Below, one piece after another: positions 9,012 through 17,688 of a stretch of DNA of 64,000 nt. The stretch is from Terrimesophilobacter sp038243605 (GTDB lineage: Bacteria; Actinomycetota; Actinomycetes; Actinomycetales; Microbacteriaceae). Within the stretch, counting starts at the first letter, position 1. Each line of letters opens with the position of its first letter. Location: contig JBBSQX010000003.1 in the NCBI GenBank assembly GCA_038243605.1, forward strand, positions 62,001-126,000, in the 5' to 3' direction. Under the pieces are notes generated by a model that was not told the origin of the DNA, searched no databases, and worked only from the letters and a program-made list of their open reading frames with translations. A program made the position numbers and the translations under genes.

Positions 9012-9067
9012 GGTGATGCTCCCTCGATTCGTGCGGAGCGGTCCTTCACCGTCCTGCACTCTTGAGA

Positions 9068-10186
9068 CTAGGAATCGCGGGGAATCAGGTCAATGTCGGG
9101 CGCAACACGAGGTAATGAAGGGTTCTCTTCTCTGGCAGCTTTGCTGAAAATCCATGGGGTGTTCGGCTGGATGATGGGGCGGAAGATGACGAGGATCGGC
9201 TTGCTGGAAAGTACGAAGGCAAGCGCAACACTCGCCACGCAGAGGACGGCGATCCATGGCAGCGCTTCGCCCAGATTGGAAAGGATGCCACTTTCGCGGA
9301 GCGGGTACAACACGAAAGTGTGCAAGAGATAGATATACATAGTGGCCGTGCCACGTGCCGTGAAGACGGTCGCTCGACGAGGTATGAGCGAAAGAAAGGC
9401 TGCGCACAAGACAAGGGCGATCACGATGAGCCCGAGTCGCACACCGCCAGCGAAAATTGAGTCAAAGCCGAGACTCTCGTACGAACTTTTGAAGTACAAC
9501 CACGAGGTTGCTTTAACGCTGCGCAGAGCATCGGCGTTGGTGTAAATAATGGCGATTGTTATGGCGAAGAGAGAGATCGCGGCGGCTCGAACCCACCACA
9601 CTTTTCGGCCGAGTTTCAGCCATCCATCCACAAAGTCCATGTTTGAGATCTTCCATCCGAGTACAAAGAACGGGAGGAAGCCAAGTGTGCGTGACAACGA
9701 GAAAGAAGTGCCGATTCCATTCAAATAACCCGATCCCACCGAAACGATGACGGAGATGATGAACGGCCATCGCAGCAAGGCGAGGTAGGGGAGTATCAAC
9801 CTGAAGGTTGCTAGGGAAAGAAGAAACCACAGTGTCCAGGATGCCCGTGTTGGGTCAAAGTTAAAATTCCCGCCGGTCATCCACGTCACCAGCGACCACA
9901 GAAACTCCAAAATGAAGTACGGCACGATGATGTCCGTAAAGATGCGCGTCATAGACCGCACGGTGGGAGGGTCTGACTTCGTAAAATAGCCGCTAATCAG
10001 CAAAAATAGTGGAATGTGAAATGCGTAGATCGCAACATAGATTGTGAACGCAGCTTGAGAGTCGTAGGTGAGCCGCTGAACTGCGTGACCAACGATGACG
10101 AGAGTCACCGCCAGAAATCTGGCGTTGTCCCACAGCGGCAGGCGGCGGGTGGGCTTGCGAGTGTCCATGCCGATGTCAGAATTCAC
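9068..10186 (-). CDS. Acyltransferase-3 family membrane protein
   Basis: Integral membrane acyltransferase of 372 residues (AT3, OafA/YrhL-like). The family transfers acyl groups, often acetyl, to sugars of lipids, polysaccharides or other envelope molecules. The N-terminus has the typical LWDNARFLAVTLVIVGHAVQ, with the conserved His in the first membrane segment, then AFHIPLFLLISGYF; about ten hydrophobic segments follow (for example WVRAAAISLFAITIAIIYT and TMYIYLLHTFVLYPL). GTG 10186 has a weak ribosome binding site; the ATG at 10168 is an alternative. It ends 56 bp before metY and is not obviously linked to methionine metabolism. Acceptor unknown. Confidence 0.85.
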   Translation of the reverse strand: MNSDIGMDTRKPTRRLPLWDNARFLAVTLVIVGHAVQRLTYDSQAAFTIYVAIYAFHIPLFLLISGYFTKSDPPTVRSMTRIFTDIIVPYFILEFLWSLVTWMTGGNFNFDPTRASWTLWFLLSLATFRLILPYLALLRWPFIISVIVSVGSGYLNGIGTSFSLSRTLGFLPFFVLGWKISNMDFVDGWLKLGRKVWWVRAAAISLFAITIAIIYTNADALRSVKATSWLYFKSSYESLGFDSIFAGGVRLGLIVIALVLCAAFLSLIPRRATVFTARGTATMYIYLLHTFVLYPLRESGILSNLGEALPWIAVLCVASVALAFVLSSKPILVIFRPIIQPNTPWIFSKAAREENPSLPRVAPDIDLIPRDS

Positions 10187-10256
10187 GGTATCTACTTAAC
10201 ACCCAAAAGTTCGCGCACCCTGACAAACTGGGGAAGTAACCAGAGAGGTGTGGGTA

Positions 10257-11030
10257 ATGGCGCGCAGAGTGGTAGTGACGGGGGCCAGTTCGGGGATCGG
10301 TGCAGCGGCGGTGAAATTGTTTCGATCGCACCGTTGGGACGTTGTGGGCGTTGCGCGCCGCACTGATCGCCTTGAAGCGCTCGCCGCAGAAACGGGTGCA
10401 ACCGTTTTCACTGCTGACCTCACCGACCAGGCGCAAGTAGATGCACTGCATGATTTTCTCGCGAAGGGCGGACCGATTCACGCCCTCGTCAACAACGCTG
10501 GCGGGGCTTTCGGAGTGAGCTCAGTTGAAGAGAGCGACCCAGAGGACTGGACGCGCATGTTCGACGTGAACGTTGTCGCGGTCAAACGCGTCACCACTGC
10601 CCTTCTGCCACTTCTGCGCGATGGTGCGAGAGAAAGCGGCAATGCCGACATTGTGATGATGACCTCCATCGCTGGGCATGTGCCTTACGAGGGCGGTGGA
10701 GGCTACAACGCGTCCAAATTCGCGGCGCACGCCATGACAGGGGTGCTTCGTCTTGAACTCTCTGGCGAACCCATCAGGCTCATCGAAATTGCTCCCGGAA
10801 TGGTGAAGACCGACGAGTTCACGCTCAAGAGGCTAGGGGGAGATCAGGCGCGTGCGGATGCGGTCTACGCGGGCGTCGATAATCCCCTTCTCGCCGAGGA
10901 TATCGCCGAAGTGATTGTGCTCTCTGTCGAGCTGCCTGGTCACGTAAACCTCGACCTCGTGACGGTGAAACCCGTCGCGCAGGCTGCGCCGCACAAGGTG
11001 GCGCGGGTTCCGTTGGTGCCCAAGGGGTAG
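10257..11030 (+). CDS. Short-chain dehydrogenase/reductase
   Basis: NAD(P)-dependent oxidoreductase of the classical SDR family, cytosolic. Rossmann motif TGASSGIGAAAV at the N-terminus, structural NNAGGAF, catalytic Ser in MMTSIAGHVPYEG, and Tyr/Lys in YNASKFAAHA, followed by IEIAPGMVKTDEF. ATG 10257 is chosen because GAGAGG lies about 10 nt upstream; an in-frame GTG at 10248 would overlap that site. Length (257 residues) is typical. The arginine-rich MARRVVVTG start suits NADP(H). The substrate cannot be deduced; related proteins are often annotated as serine or 3-hydroxy acid dehydrogenases. The last codons, including the stop, are partly duplicated just downstream. Confidence 0.9.
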   Translation: MARRVVVTGASSGIGAAAVKLFRSHRWDVVGVARRTDRLEALAAETGATVFTADLTDQAQVDALHDFLAKGGPIHALVNNAGGAFGVSSVEESDPEDWTRMFDVNVVAVKRVTTALLPLLRDGARESGNADIVMMTSIAGHVPYEGGGGYNASKFAAHAMTGVLRLELSGEPIRLIEIAPGMVKTDEFTLKRLGGDQARADAVYAGVDNPLLAEDIAEVIVLSVELPGHVNLDLVTVKPVAQAAPHKVARVPLVPKG

Positions 11031-11054
11031 ATGTACGGCCCGAAGGGGTAGATG
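11022..11054 (+). repeat. Direct repeat duplicating the SDR stop-codon region
   Basis: AAGGGGTAGATG occurs at 11022-11033 and again at 11043-11054, offset by 21 bp (seven codons). The first copy carries the TAG stop of the SDR gene, so the second repeats the end of the reading frame in the same frame. It looks like a small tandem duplication. No function is claimed. Confidence 0.55.
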
Positions 11055-11097
11055 CACCGTTCCGGGGAAACGCGGACCGAAAGGATAACTGCGGCTT

Positions 11098-12588
11098 CTA
11101 CGAACTGATTTCAGCAGGGTCGTCGGCATCGGCATTGGTGACCTCGACGATGTCAGAGAACGCGAGTTTCGGTACAAAGAAGAGAAGCACGGCGGCGATG
11201 AGCGCGCCCACGCCACAAATGGTCCACACCATGTAGTAGCCGAACAGGCTCCCTGCCGTGGATCCCGCAACGTGCACGACGCCGACGGCGAGCACGATGG
11301 CGAACACCGATGAGGCGATCGAGCCACCGATTGTCTTCGTGGTGTTGGTGAGCGCTGAGGCAATCCCCGTCTGACCGCGTGGTGCTGCTGCGGCCGCGGC
11401 GGCAGGCATTGCACCCACGAGGGCACCGCTGCCGAGACCTGCAACGATCATGTTCATGAACACTTGCCATGTTTCAAGATGGAAGGGGATGAACATCAGG
11501 TAGCCAAGCGACACGAGGAACGCGGCGACGATGAGTGCGAAGCGCGGAGTTTTCCATCGAGATACGAGTGGGAAGAGGAGTGCTCCGACGATCATAGAGA
11601 TCAGATACAGACCGATGAGGATCGAGATTGTTCCCGACTTCAGCCCGAGACCGTAACCCAACGCGGTGTCTGTTCCTGCGTAGGTGGAGAGCGGTGCCTG
11701 CGCGCCGAGAAGGCTGATCCCCACGAGTAGTGCGGTGAGTTGCACGGGCCACATGTTCGGCTGGGCAAAGACGCGGATGTCGATCGCCGGGTCTTTTTGG
11801 CGAAGCTCGTAGCGCACGAATGGCCAGAACGTGAGGACCCCGAGTGCCATGATCGCCCACGGCCACCATTGATCATCATTGAGCTTGAGGAACGTGAGGC
11901 TAGAAGTGATGAGCAGAAGTCCGATCGTGAGAATCGAGAATCCGATCCAGTCGAGGGTTCGCCCGGGCAGCGGCTCCGACTCTGGCACACCAAACAGGAT
12001 CACGAAGAACACAACCGAGACGGCGATTGCAGGAACCATGAGGGTAGGGACCATAGAGGTGGCCATGTTCGCGACCCCACCGAAGGCATCAAACACGGCT
12101 GAGCCTCCGAGGGCTCCGGCGATGGCGCCGGCCTCAAGGCCAACGATGAGCAATCCGGCAGCTTTGCGCGTGTCTGATGCTGCGCGACCGCTTCGCCTTC
12201 CCTTGTCAAAAATGAGGGCGATCTCGAGTGGCAGCCAGACTACGTAAAACGCTTGCAGTGTCCACGCGATGAGGAAGCTTGTGAAGTCTGTCGCGAACGC
12301 GAGCCACCAGGTAGCCCCTGCGGTGAGTATGGTGGCGATGAGCAGAATCTTTTTGTGGCCGTACATGTCACCGAGTTTCGCGAGCACGGGTACGACAAGG
12401 GCCGAGAGCAGCAGTTGTGCTCCCTCAAAAATGTTGAAGTCAGCGTCCTTGATCCCCAAGTACTTCACGAGGTCGGGAATGAGCGGAATGTAGAAACCTT
12501 GAAGGATTCCGCTGACGAATTCGACGAAAATGAGAAACCCGATGAGGCCTAGTGTCACCGCGCCGGCTTTGCCGCGAAGAAGATTCAT
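11098..12588 (-). CDS. MFS transporter, drug:H+ antiporter type
   Basis: Major facilitator superfamily membrane transporter of 496 residues with about 14 hydrophobic segments, the size and count of the DHA2 (QacA/EmrB-like) group. The loop between segments 2 and 3 carries motif-A-like KLGDMYGHKKILL. LIVGLEAGAIAGALGGSAV and the later GLGSGALVGAMP fit the proton-coupled antiporter core. Probable role: export of drugs or metabolites driven by the proton gradient; substrate unknown. No clear ribosome binding site precedes the ATG. It is transcribed divergently from ung, and no linked regulator is visible. Confidence 0.88.
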   Translation of the reverse strand: MNLLRGKAGAVTLGLIGFLIFVEFVSGILQGFYIPLIPDLVKYLGIKDADFNIFEGAQLLLSALVVPVLAKLGDMYGHKKILLIATILTAGATWWLAFATDFTSFLIAWTLQAFYVVWLPLEIALIFDKGRRSGRAASDTRKAAGLLIVGLEAGAIAGALGGSAVFDAFGGVANMATSMVPTLMVPAIAVSVVFFVILFGVPESEPLPGRTLDWIGFSILTIGLLLITSSLTFLKLNDDQWWPWAIMALGVLTFWPFVRYELRQKDPAIDIRVFAQPNMWPVQLTALLVGISLLGAQAPLSTYAGTDTALGYGLGLKSGTISILIGLYLISMIVGALLFPLVSRWKTPRFALIVAAFLVSLGYLMFIPFHLETWQVFMNMIVAGLGSGALVGAMPAAAAAAAPRGQTGIASALTNTTKTIGGSIASSVFAIVLAVGVVHVAGSTAGSLFGYYMVWTICGVGALIAAVLLFFVPKLAFSDIVEVTNADADDPAEISS

Positions 12589-12628
12589 GAACGCACACTA
12601 TCGCTTCGTCGCGACGTAGTCTGCTGTT

Positions 12629-13312
12629 ATGGCTGCATTACAACCACTGGATGAGTTGGTGGAGCCTGGGTGGGCGCGCGCTCTTCAGCCTGTGGCGGAG
12701 CAAATCTCAAGGGTGGGGGATTTCTTACGTGCAGAATCTGGCGCTGGTCGCAGCTATCTTCCTGCTGCAGAGAACGTGTTGCGGGCATTCACCTATCCGC
12801 TCAGTGAGGTGCGCGTGCTCGTTGTGGGCCAGGACCCGTACCCAACTCCCGGCCATTCAATCGGGTTGTGTTTCGCCGTCGAGAGGTCTGTGCGGCCACT
12901 CCCGCGCAGTCTGCAAAATATCTATCGTGAGCTGCACGATGATCTAGGGGTGACTCCTCCAGCGCACGGAGACCTCACCGCGTGGGCCGAGCAGGGTGTG
13001 ATGCTGCTGAACAGGGTGCTGACTGTTCAGCCGGGGGTGACGGGTTCTCACCGCGGGAAGGGGTGGGAGGCTGTGACTGATCAGGCTATTCGCGTACTCG
13101 TGGCCAGGGGCGGCCCGCTTGTGGCGATTCTGTGGGGCAAGGATGCTGCGAGCATGGCCCCACTGCTGGGGTCAACGCCGACGGTGGTGTCAGCGCACCC
13201 AAGCCCGCTTTCGGCGAGGCGAGGCTTCTTCGGCTCTAACCCTTTCAGCCGCACCAATGAGTTGCTTGGGGCGCAGGGGGCGCACCCCGCCGAGTGGATG
13301 TTGCCTGACTGA
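12629..13312 (+). CDS. ung: Uracil-DNA glycosylase
   Basis: Base-excision repair enzyme (family 1 UDG) that removes uracil from DNA arising from cytosine deamination or dUTP misincorporation. The 227-residue protein has the water-activating motif GQDPYPTPGHSIGL, the uracil pocket stretch around LLNRVLTV, and the DNA-intercalation/catalytic-His motif HPSPLSARRGFFGSNPF near the C-terminus. Length is normal. It is divergent from the MFS gene, with 40 bp between the two starts, so both promoters must be compact or overlapping. Confidence 0.97.
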   Translation: MAALQPLDELVEPGWARALQPVAEQISRVGDFLRAESGAGRSYLPAAENVLRAFTYPLSEVRVLVVGQDPYPTPGHSIGLCFAVERSVRPLPRSLQNIYRELHDDLGVTPPAHGDLTAWAEQGVMLLNRVLTVQPGVTGSHRGKGWEAVTDQAIRVLVARGGPLVAILWGKDAASMAPLLGSTPTVVSAHPSPLSARRGFFGSNPFSRTNELLGAQGAHPAEWMLPD

Positions 13313-13365
13313 TTACTTGCGCAGAATAGTTCCCTGTACGAGAGAAATATGTTTATATATATTCT

Positions 13366-14262
13366 ATGACAAGTAGAACAACAATCGACATCCGAGGGTT
13401 ATCAAAAACCTTCGGCGCTGTGCGCGCTGTCCAGGACTTAAGTTTCAGTGTGCAGCCCGGCGTCGTCACCGGCTTTCTGGGTCCGAACGGTGCCGGCAAA
13501 ACAACGACCTTGCGAATGCTTCTCGGCTTGGTTCGGCCCACACAGGGGAGTGCCACTTTTGGCGGCGTTGCCTACTGAAACCTCGACCACCCGCTCGCAA
13601 CGGTGGGTACAGCCTTGGAAGCATCCAGCTTTCATCCAGGGCGGTCGGCCCGAGACCACCTTTCCGTCTACGCGACCGCAGCGCGCATTGCCCGCACCCG
13701 CGTCGACATCGTGCTCACCCAGGTCGGCCTCGCGGAGTACGCGGATCGCAGAGTCGGCGGATACTCGATGGGAATGCGACAGCGCCTTGGCCTCGCTTTC
13801 GCCTTGCTGGGTGACCCCGGCGTACTCGTTCTCGATGAACCAGTGAACGGTCTCGATCCCGAAGGCATCAAATGGATTAGATCGTTCCTTCGCCAACTCG
13901 CCGCAGAGGGCCGAACGGTGTTGATCTCGTCCCACATGCTCAGTGAGGTTCAGCAAAGCGTCGATCAGGTCGTGATCATCTCTCGCGGCGAACTAGTTTA
14001 CGAAGGCGGCCTAGCGGCGCTGGATGGCGAACAGCGCACTATCGCCGATGCTCCCAACCGTCAGGCGCTCCAACTAGCTCTCCTGTCGGCCGGTGCCGAC
14101 ATTGCCACACTCGACACGGGTCTTGCCGTGGCAGGACTCACATCTGTACAAGTGGGCGAGATCGCGCTGAAAGCGGGAGTGGCGTTGAGCCACCTCGCAA
14201 CAGAACACGCCGGTCTCGAGAAAGCCTTCCTTGATCTGGTCGGCGAAGGAGGAAAGCCATGA
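13366..14262 (+). pseudogene. ABC transporter ATP-binding gene interrupted by one in-frame TGA
   Basis: Encodes a 298-codon ABC-2-type ATPase (drug or antibiotic export class) but has an in-frame TGA at 13576-13578, after codon 70. The upstream part holds the Walker A motif GPNGAGKTT. The downstream part, in the same frame, holds the signature GGYSMGMRQRLGLAFALL and Walker B VLVLDEPVNGLDPEG, then the H-loop region ISSHMLSEV. The reading frame is otherwise intact, and relatives have Arg after the Tyr at this spot, so CGA to TGA is the simplest explanation. Alternatives are sequencing error, readthrough, or restart at GTG 13603, which would lack Walker A. The upstream region is AT-rich. The permease gene overlaps by 4 bp and is intact. 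Confidence 0.85.
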
Positions 14263-15086
14263 GCTTCATCGCAGCAACTCGATCAGAGTTCGCAAAGATC
14301 TTTACCACTCGGCTGTGGTGGGTTCTCCTTATCGTGCTCGTCGGCTACGTCGGTTTCACGTCTGGCCTTCTTGCTGCGGCCTTTGGCGGGTTCGGTGACA
14401 AACTGGCGTCACCTGGAGCTGGCGTTCCGAGCCTCCCTGATTCGACCCTGGCGCCGGTCATTTACAGCATCGCGTCGAGTATCGGTTACGTGTTCCCTGT
14501 TCTCTTTGGAACCCTCGCGGTAACGTCAGAGTTTCGTCACCAGACGCTCACCCCTACGTTCCTGGCACAACCGCGTCGCGGCATCGTACTCGGATCAAAA
14601 CTGGCGGCACTTGCCATCATGGGCGCGATCTACGGGATCGCGGCGCTTATTGCCAGCGTGGGGCTCGGCGCCACAATTCTCTCGGCAACAGGCCATTCGA
14701 CCGGACTTGATGACCCAGAAACGTGGGCGCTCATCGCGAGAATTGTTCTGGCTATGTCGCTCTGGGCTGTCATCGGTGTTGGCCTCGGTGCCCTCATTCC
14801 AAGCCAAGTAGCGGCAATCGTCATCGTGCTCGCGTTTACACAATTCATTGAACCCATCCTGCGCACCGTCGCATCATTGTGGGAGTGGACCGCGGGAATT
14901 GGCAAGTTCCTGCCCGGCTCAGCGAGCGATGCGCTCGTGGGGGCGAGCATCTTCAATTCCCTGGGCGCCGCATCCGGAGGCAATCAGTCGCTCGACTGGT
15001 GGCAGGGAGGGCTCGTGCTACTCGCGATGGCCGTGATTGCTGCCGCGGTGGGCTATTTGACGAGCTGGCGTAAAGACGTTACCTGA
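14259..15086 (+). CDS. ABC-2 type transporter permease
   Basis: Membrane permease of 275 residues, partner of the interrupted ATPase immediately upstream (4-bp ATGA overlap). About six hydrophobic segments: LWWVLLIVLVGYVGFTSGLL, IYSIASSIGYVFPVLFGTLA, LAALAIMGAIYGIAALIA, WALIARIVLAMSLWAVIGVG, VAAIVIVLAFTQFIEPIL and a last one near the C-terminus. TSEFRHQTLTPTFLAQPRR is the cytosolic loop typical of ABC-2 permeases of the antibiotic-export group. Function depends on the ATPase; if that gene is truly broken, this permease is orphaned but not yet decayed. Confidence 0.88.
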   Translation: MSFIAATRSEFAKIFTTRLWWVLLIVLVGYVGFTSGLLAAAFGGFGDKLASPGAGVPSLPDSTLAPVIYSIASSIGYVFPVLFGTLAVTSEFRHQTLTPTFLAQPRRGIVLGSKLAALAIMGAIYGIAALIASVGLGATILSATGHSTGLDDPETWALIARIVLAMSLWAVIGVGLGALIPSQVAAIVIVLAFTQFIEPILRTVASLWEWTAGIGKFLPGSASDALVGASIFNSLGAASGGNQSLDWWQGGLVLLAMAVIAAAVGYLTSWRKDVT

Positions 15087-15127
15087 TTCTGGGTGGTGCG
15101 TCACCGAATCATTTGTAGCCTTGCCGC

Positions 15128-15550
15128 ATGACCCAAAACACTGTTTCACAGCTGCGACTCGTCGTGGAAACCGAAGATTATGACGAAGCGCTCACGTTCT
15201 TTCGTGACGCATTAGGGCTTCCGCAAGCCGACGCGTACGAGGGTGAGGGTGGCGCGAGAGTTGTTATTCTGACGGTGCCATCGGCAACACTCGAGCTCGC
15301 CAATCCTGCTCAAGTTCGCATGATTGACGAGGTGGAGGTCGGTCGACCTGTTGCGCGGCGCTCGACGCTCAGCATCCGAGTCGCATTCGAGGTTCAGGAT
15401 GCGGTGGAAACAACGAACCGGTTGACGGCAGCGGGGGCCAAGTTGATCGCAGAGCCCACAATCACTCCGTGGAACTCACTGAACTCACGCCTTGAGGCTC
15501 CTGGTTCGATTCAGATCTCCACGTTCCAGGAGCTCGGGGCCGAGGACTAG
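15128..15550 (+). CDS. VOC (glyoxalase/bleomycin-resistance-like) protein
   Basis: Small 140-residue protein of the vicinal-oxygen-chelate fold: RLVVETEDYDEALTFFRDAL at the N-terminus and a second half-module beginning SIRVAFEVQDAVETTNRL. Members include glyoxalases, dioxygenases and bleomycin-binding proteins; many single-domain actinobacterial ones have no known role. The C-terminus (SRLEAPGSIQISTFQEL) supplies the usual last beta strand. Metal ligands are not obvious in the standard positions, so enzymatic function is not claimed. It follows the ABC permease by 41 bp and is convergent with glgX. Confidence 0.82.
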   Translation: MTQNTVSQLRLVVETEDYDEALTFFRDALGLPQADAYEGEGGARVVILTVPSATLELANPAQVRMIDEVEVGRPVARRSTLSIRVAFEVQDAVETTNRLTAAGAKLIAEPTITPWNSLNSRLEAPGSIQISTFQELGAED

Positions 15551-15573
15551 CACGCGGGCGCTGTTGCTCCCAG

Positions 15574-17631
15574 TCAGAGCGCGTGCAGCAGCTTGATAGA
15601 TGTCGGTGTCATCGTGAGCGCGGTGCCCGGCGCGTGCTGCTCGGATTCGAGGCCGTCGCTCGCGCTGTCAAAAAGCAGAGTGTACGACGTCACCCCCGCG
15701 TGAGTTGGCAGGGTGACGGTCTCTTCCGACTCGACGCCGTGCACGATCAGAAGGATGCGGTTGACGCCATCCACCTCGTGGTGGCACGCCGCTAAATACT
15801 GCAGTGTGCGCTCTGAGGGGGAGTTCCAATCTTCCAGTGACATCGAGGTGCCAGAGGCATTGAACCAGTCCATCTGGGTTGCCGTATCGAGCGTTTCACC
15901 CCACACTCCGAAACTGCGCGGGCGCATGGCAGGGTTGTCGAGGCGAAACCGGATGCCGGCACTCGTAATGCGCCGAAGGTCTTCTTGCCATTCTTCGAGC
16001 TGCCAGGGCAACCAACTTAGTTCGTCGTCGTGGCAGTAGGCGTTGTTGTTGCCACGTTGACTTCGCCCGAACTCATCGCCCGCCGTGAGCATGGGGGTTC
16101 CTGCCGAAAGCAGAAGCGTGGCGAGCATGTTTCGCACTGCTTTGAGACGAACAGCGGTGATGCTCGCCTCATCGGTGGGGCCTTCAACGCCGTGGTTGAA
16201 CGAGTGATTGTTGTCAGTGCCATCCCGGTTATCTTCACCGTTGCCGAGGTTGTGTTTGTCGTTGTATGCGGTGAGGTCGCTGAGCGTGAAGCCATCGTGG
16301 GCGGTAATGAAGTTCACGGATGCGGTCGGTCCACGTTCCGCTGAAAATTGGTTCGAGGAGCCAGACAATCGCGCCGCCAATGGCCCAATGCCGATGGGCG
16401 CTGCCCCATACGCTCGTGCGGAGGCGACATCCGTGAGCCAGAAGTCACGCACGCGATCTCGGTAACCGTCATTCCACTCGATCCAACCGTTCGGAAAGTT
16501 TCCGGTCTGCCATCCGTTCGGCCCGACATCCCATGGTTCTGCGATCATCTTCACTCCGGCGAGGGCAGGATCGTTGATGATCGAGGCCAGCAGCGGATGC
16601 GATGGGTCGAAGTCACCATTCGCATTTCGTCCGAGCGTGGCGGCGAGATCGAACCGGAAGCCATCGATCTGCATGTCGTTCGCCCAGTACCGCAGCGAGT
16701 CCATGACGAGGCGCTGGGCGACCAGGTTCGACGCATCGAGGGAGTTGCCGCATCCGGTGACATCGATGTAGTCGCCGGTTTCTGACTGCCGATAGTAGGT
16801 GGAATCGTCGAGGCCGCGCAGGCTTGTGGTGGGGCCATCAGGGCCCTCCTCTGACGTGTGGTTGTACACGACGTCGAGGATGACTTCGATTCCCGCTTCG
16901 TGCAGCAGCCGCACCATTCCTTTAAACTCCCGCACCACTGCTTCTGGTCCGACCACTTGTGCACCTTTTGATGCCCACCCGGCGTGGGGGGCGAAGAAAT
17001 TGAGGCTGTTGTAGCCCCAGTAGTTGCGCAGGCCCATGGTGACGAGTCGCTGCTCTGTGACGAACTGGTGCACTGGAAGTAACTCGACCGCCGTCACACC
17101 AAGATTCAGCAGATAGTCGATGGTGGATTCGTGAGCGAGGCCCGCGTAGCTGCCTCTGAGTTCCTCCGGCACGGCAGGGTTCAGCTTCGTGAATCCTTTT
17201 GCGTGCGCTTCATAGATGATGGTGCGATCAAGTGGGGTTGCAGGTTTGGTCGAGCCAGACCAGTCGAAGTGGTCGTCAAGAATACAGGAGCGCCATTTGC
17301 CGTTTATCGTGCGGGTGAGTCCGCGGGAGTATGGGTCAATGAGGTGCAGCTCAGGGTCAAATCGCGCAACTTCGGTGGCGGCATCCGCAGCGCCATTCCC
17401 ACCCCGTGCCCGGAGCGTGTAGTTTCTGCCAGCGATGAGATCTGGCGATGTCACTGACCACACGTTGTGGTTATCTCGTTCAAGCTGAAGTGTGTCAGAG
17501 ATCCAGTCTGGGTCTTTGAGAGAGAACAAGCAGAGTTCCATGGCGGAGGCGCCGGCCGAATACACCCGCACCTCTCCGCCGTGCTCCGTCAGCCGCGCAC
17601 CTAGGTCGTGCAGTGGGTCAACGGCAGGCAT
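15574..17631 (-). CDS. glgX: Glycogen debranching enzyme (GlgX-type)
   Basis: Glycoside hydrolase family 13 enzyme that hydrolyses alpha-1,6 branches of (partly degraded) glycogen. An N-terminal CBM48-like domain (about residues 10-125, RVYSAGASAMELCLF) precedes the barrel. Visible motifs: EAHAKGFTKLNP, VILDVVYNHTSEEG, nucleophile Asp in DGFRFDLAATLGR, acid Glu in MIAEPWDVGPNGW, third Asp in FITAHDGFTLSDL, and GDEFGRSQRGNNNAYCHDD. ATG 17631 gives 685 residues, close to family length; an upstream in-frame start at 17670 adds 13 residues. It is divergent from the cysteine desulfurase gene. No other glycogen gene is adjacent. Confidence 0.94.
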   Translation of the reverse strand: MPAVDPLHDLGARLTEHGGEVRVYSAGASAMELCLFSLKDPDWISDTLQLERDNHNVWSVTSPDLIAGRNYTLRARGGNGAADAATEVARFDPELHLIDPYSRGLTRTINGKWRSCILDDHFDWSGSTKPATPLDRTIIYEAHAKGFTKLNPAVPEELRGSYAGLAHESTIDYLLNLGVTAVELLPVHQFVTEQRLVTMGLRNYWGYNSLNFFAPHAGWASKGAQVVGPEAVVREFKGMVRLLHEAGIEVILDVVYNHTSEEGPDGPTTSLRGLDDSTYYRQSETGDYIDVTGCGNSLDASNLVAQRLVMDSLRYWANDMQIDGFRFDLAATLGRNANGDFDPSHPLLASIINDPALAGVKMIAEPWDVGPNGWQTGNFPNGWIEWNDGYRDRVRDFWLTDVASARAYGAAPIGIGPLAARLSGSSNQFSAERGPTASVNFITAHDGFTLSDLTAYNDKHNLGNGEDNRDGTDNNHSFNHGVEGPTDEASITAVRLKAVRNMLATLLLSAGTPMLTAGDEFGRSQRGNNNAYCHDDELSWLPWQLEEWQEDLRRITSAGIRFRLDNPAMRPRSFGVWGETLDTATQMDWFNASGTSMSLEDWNSPSERTLQYLAACHHEVDGVNRILLIVHGVESEETVTLPTHAGVTSYTLLFDSASDGLESEQHAPGTALTMTPTSIKLLHAL

Positions 17632-17688
17632 GGTTCTAGAGTAATTGAGTGCGATGAGTCGACAACACACGAGGGGGGAGTGCGAAGC

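Noticed and set aside
9012..9067. SAM-type riboswitch in front of metY
   Set aside because: Only 56 bp separate metY from the previous gene and no long stem set is visible; there is no room for a known SAM aptamer.
15550..15586. GCACGCG/CGCGTGC stem between the VOC gene and glgX as a bidirectional terminator
   Set aside because: Only 7 bp with a 23-nt loop, overlapping the glgX stop and lacking T-runs on either side; too weak to call.
17608..17688. Upstream extension of the cysteine desulfurase frame
   Set aside because: The family begins at YLDHAATTP; ATG 17689 has a strong ribosome binding site, and the extension overlaps the glgX start region.
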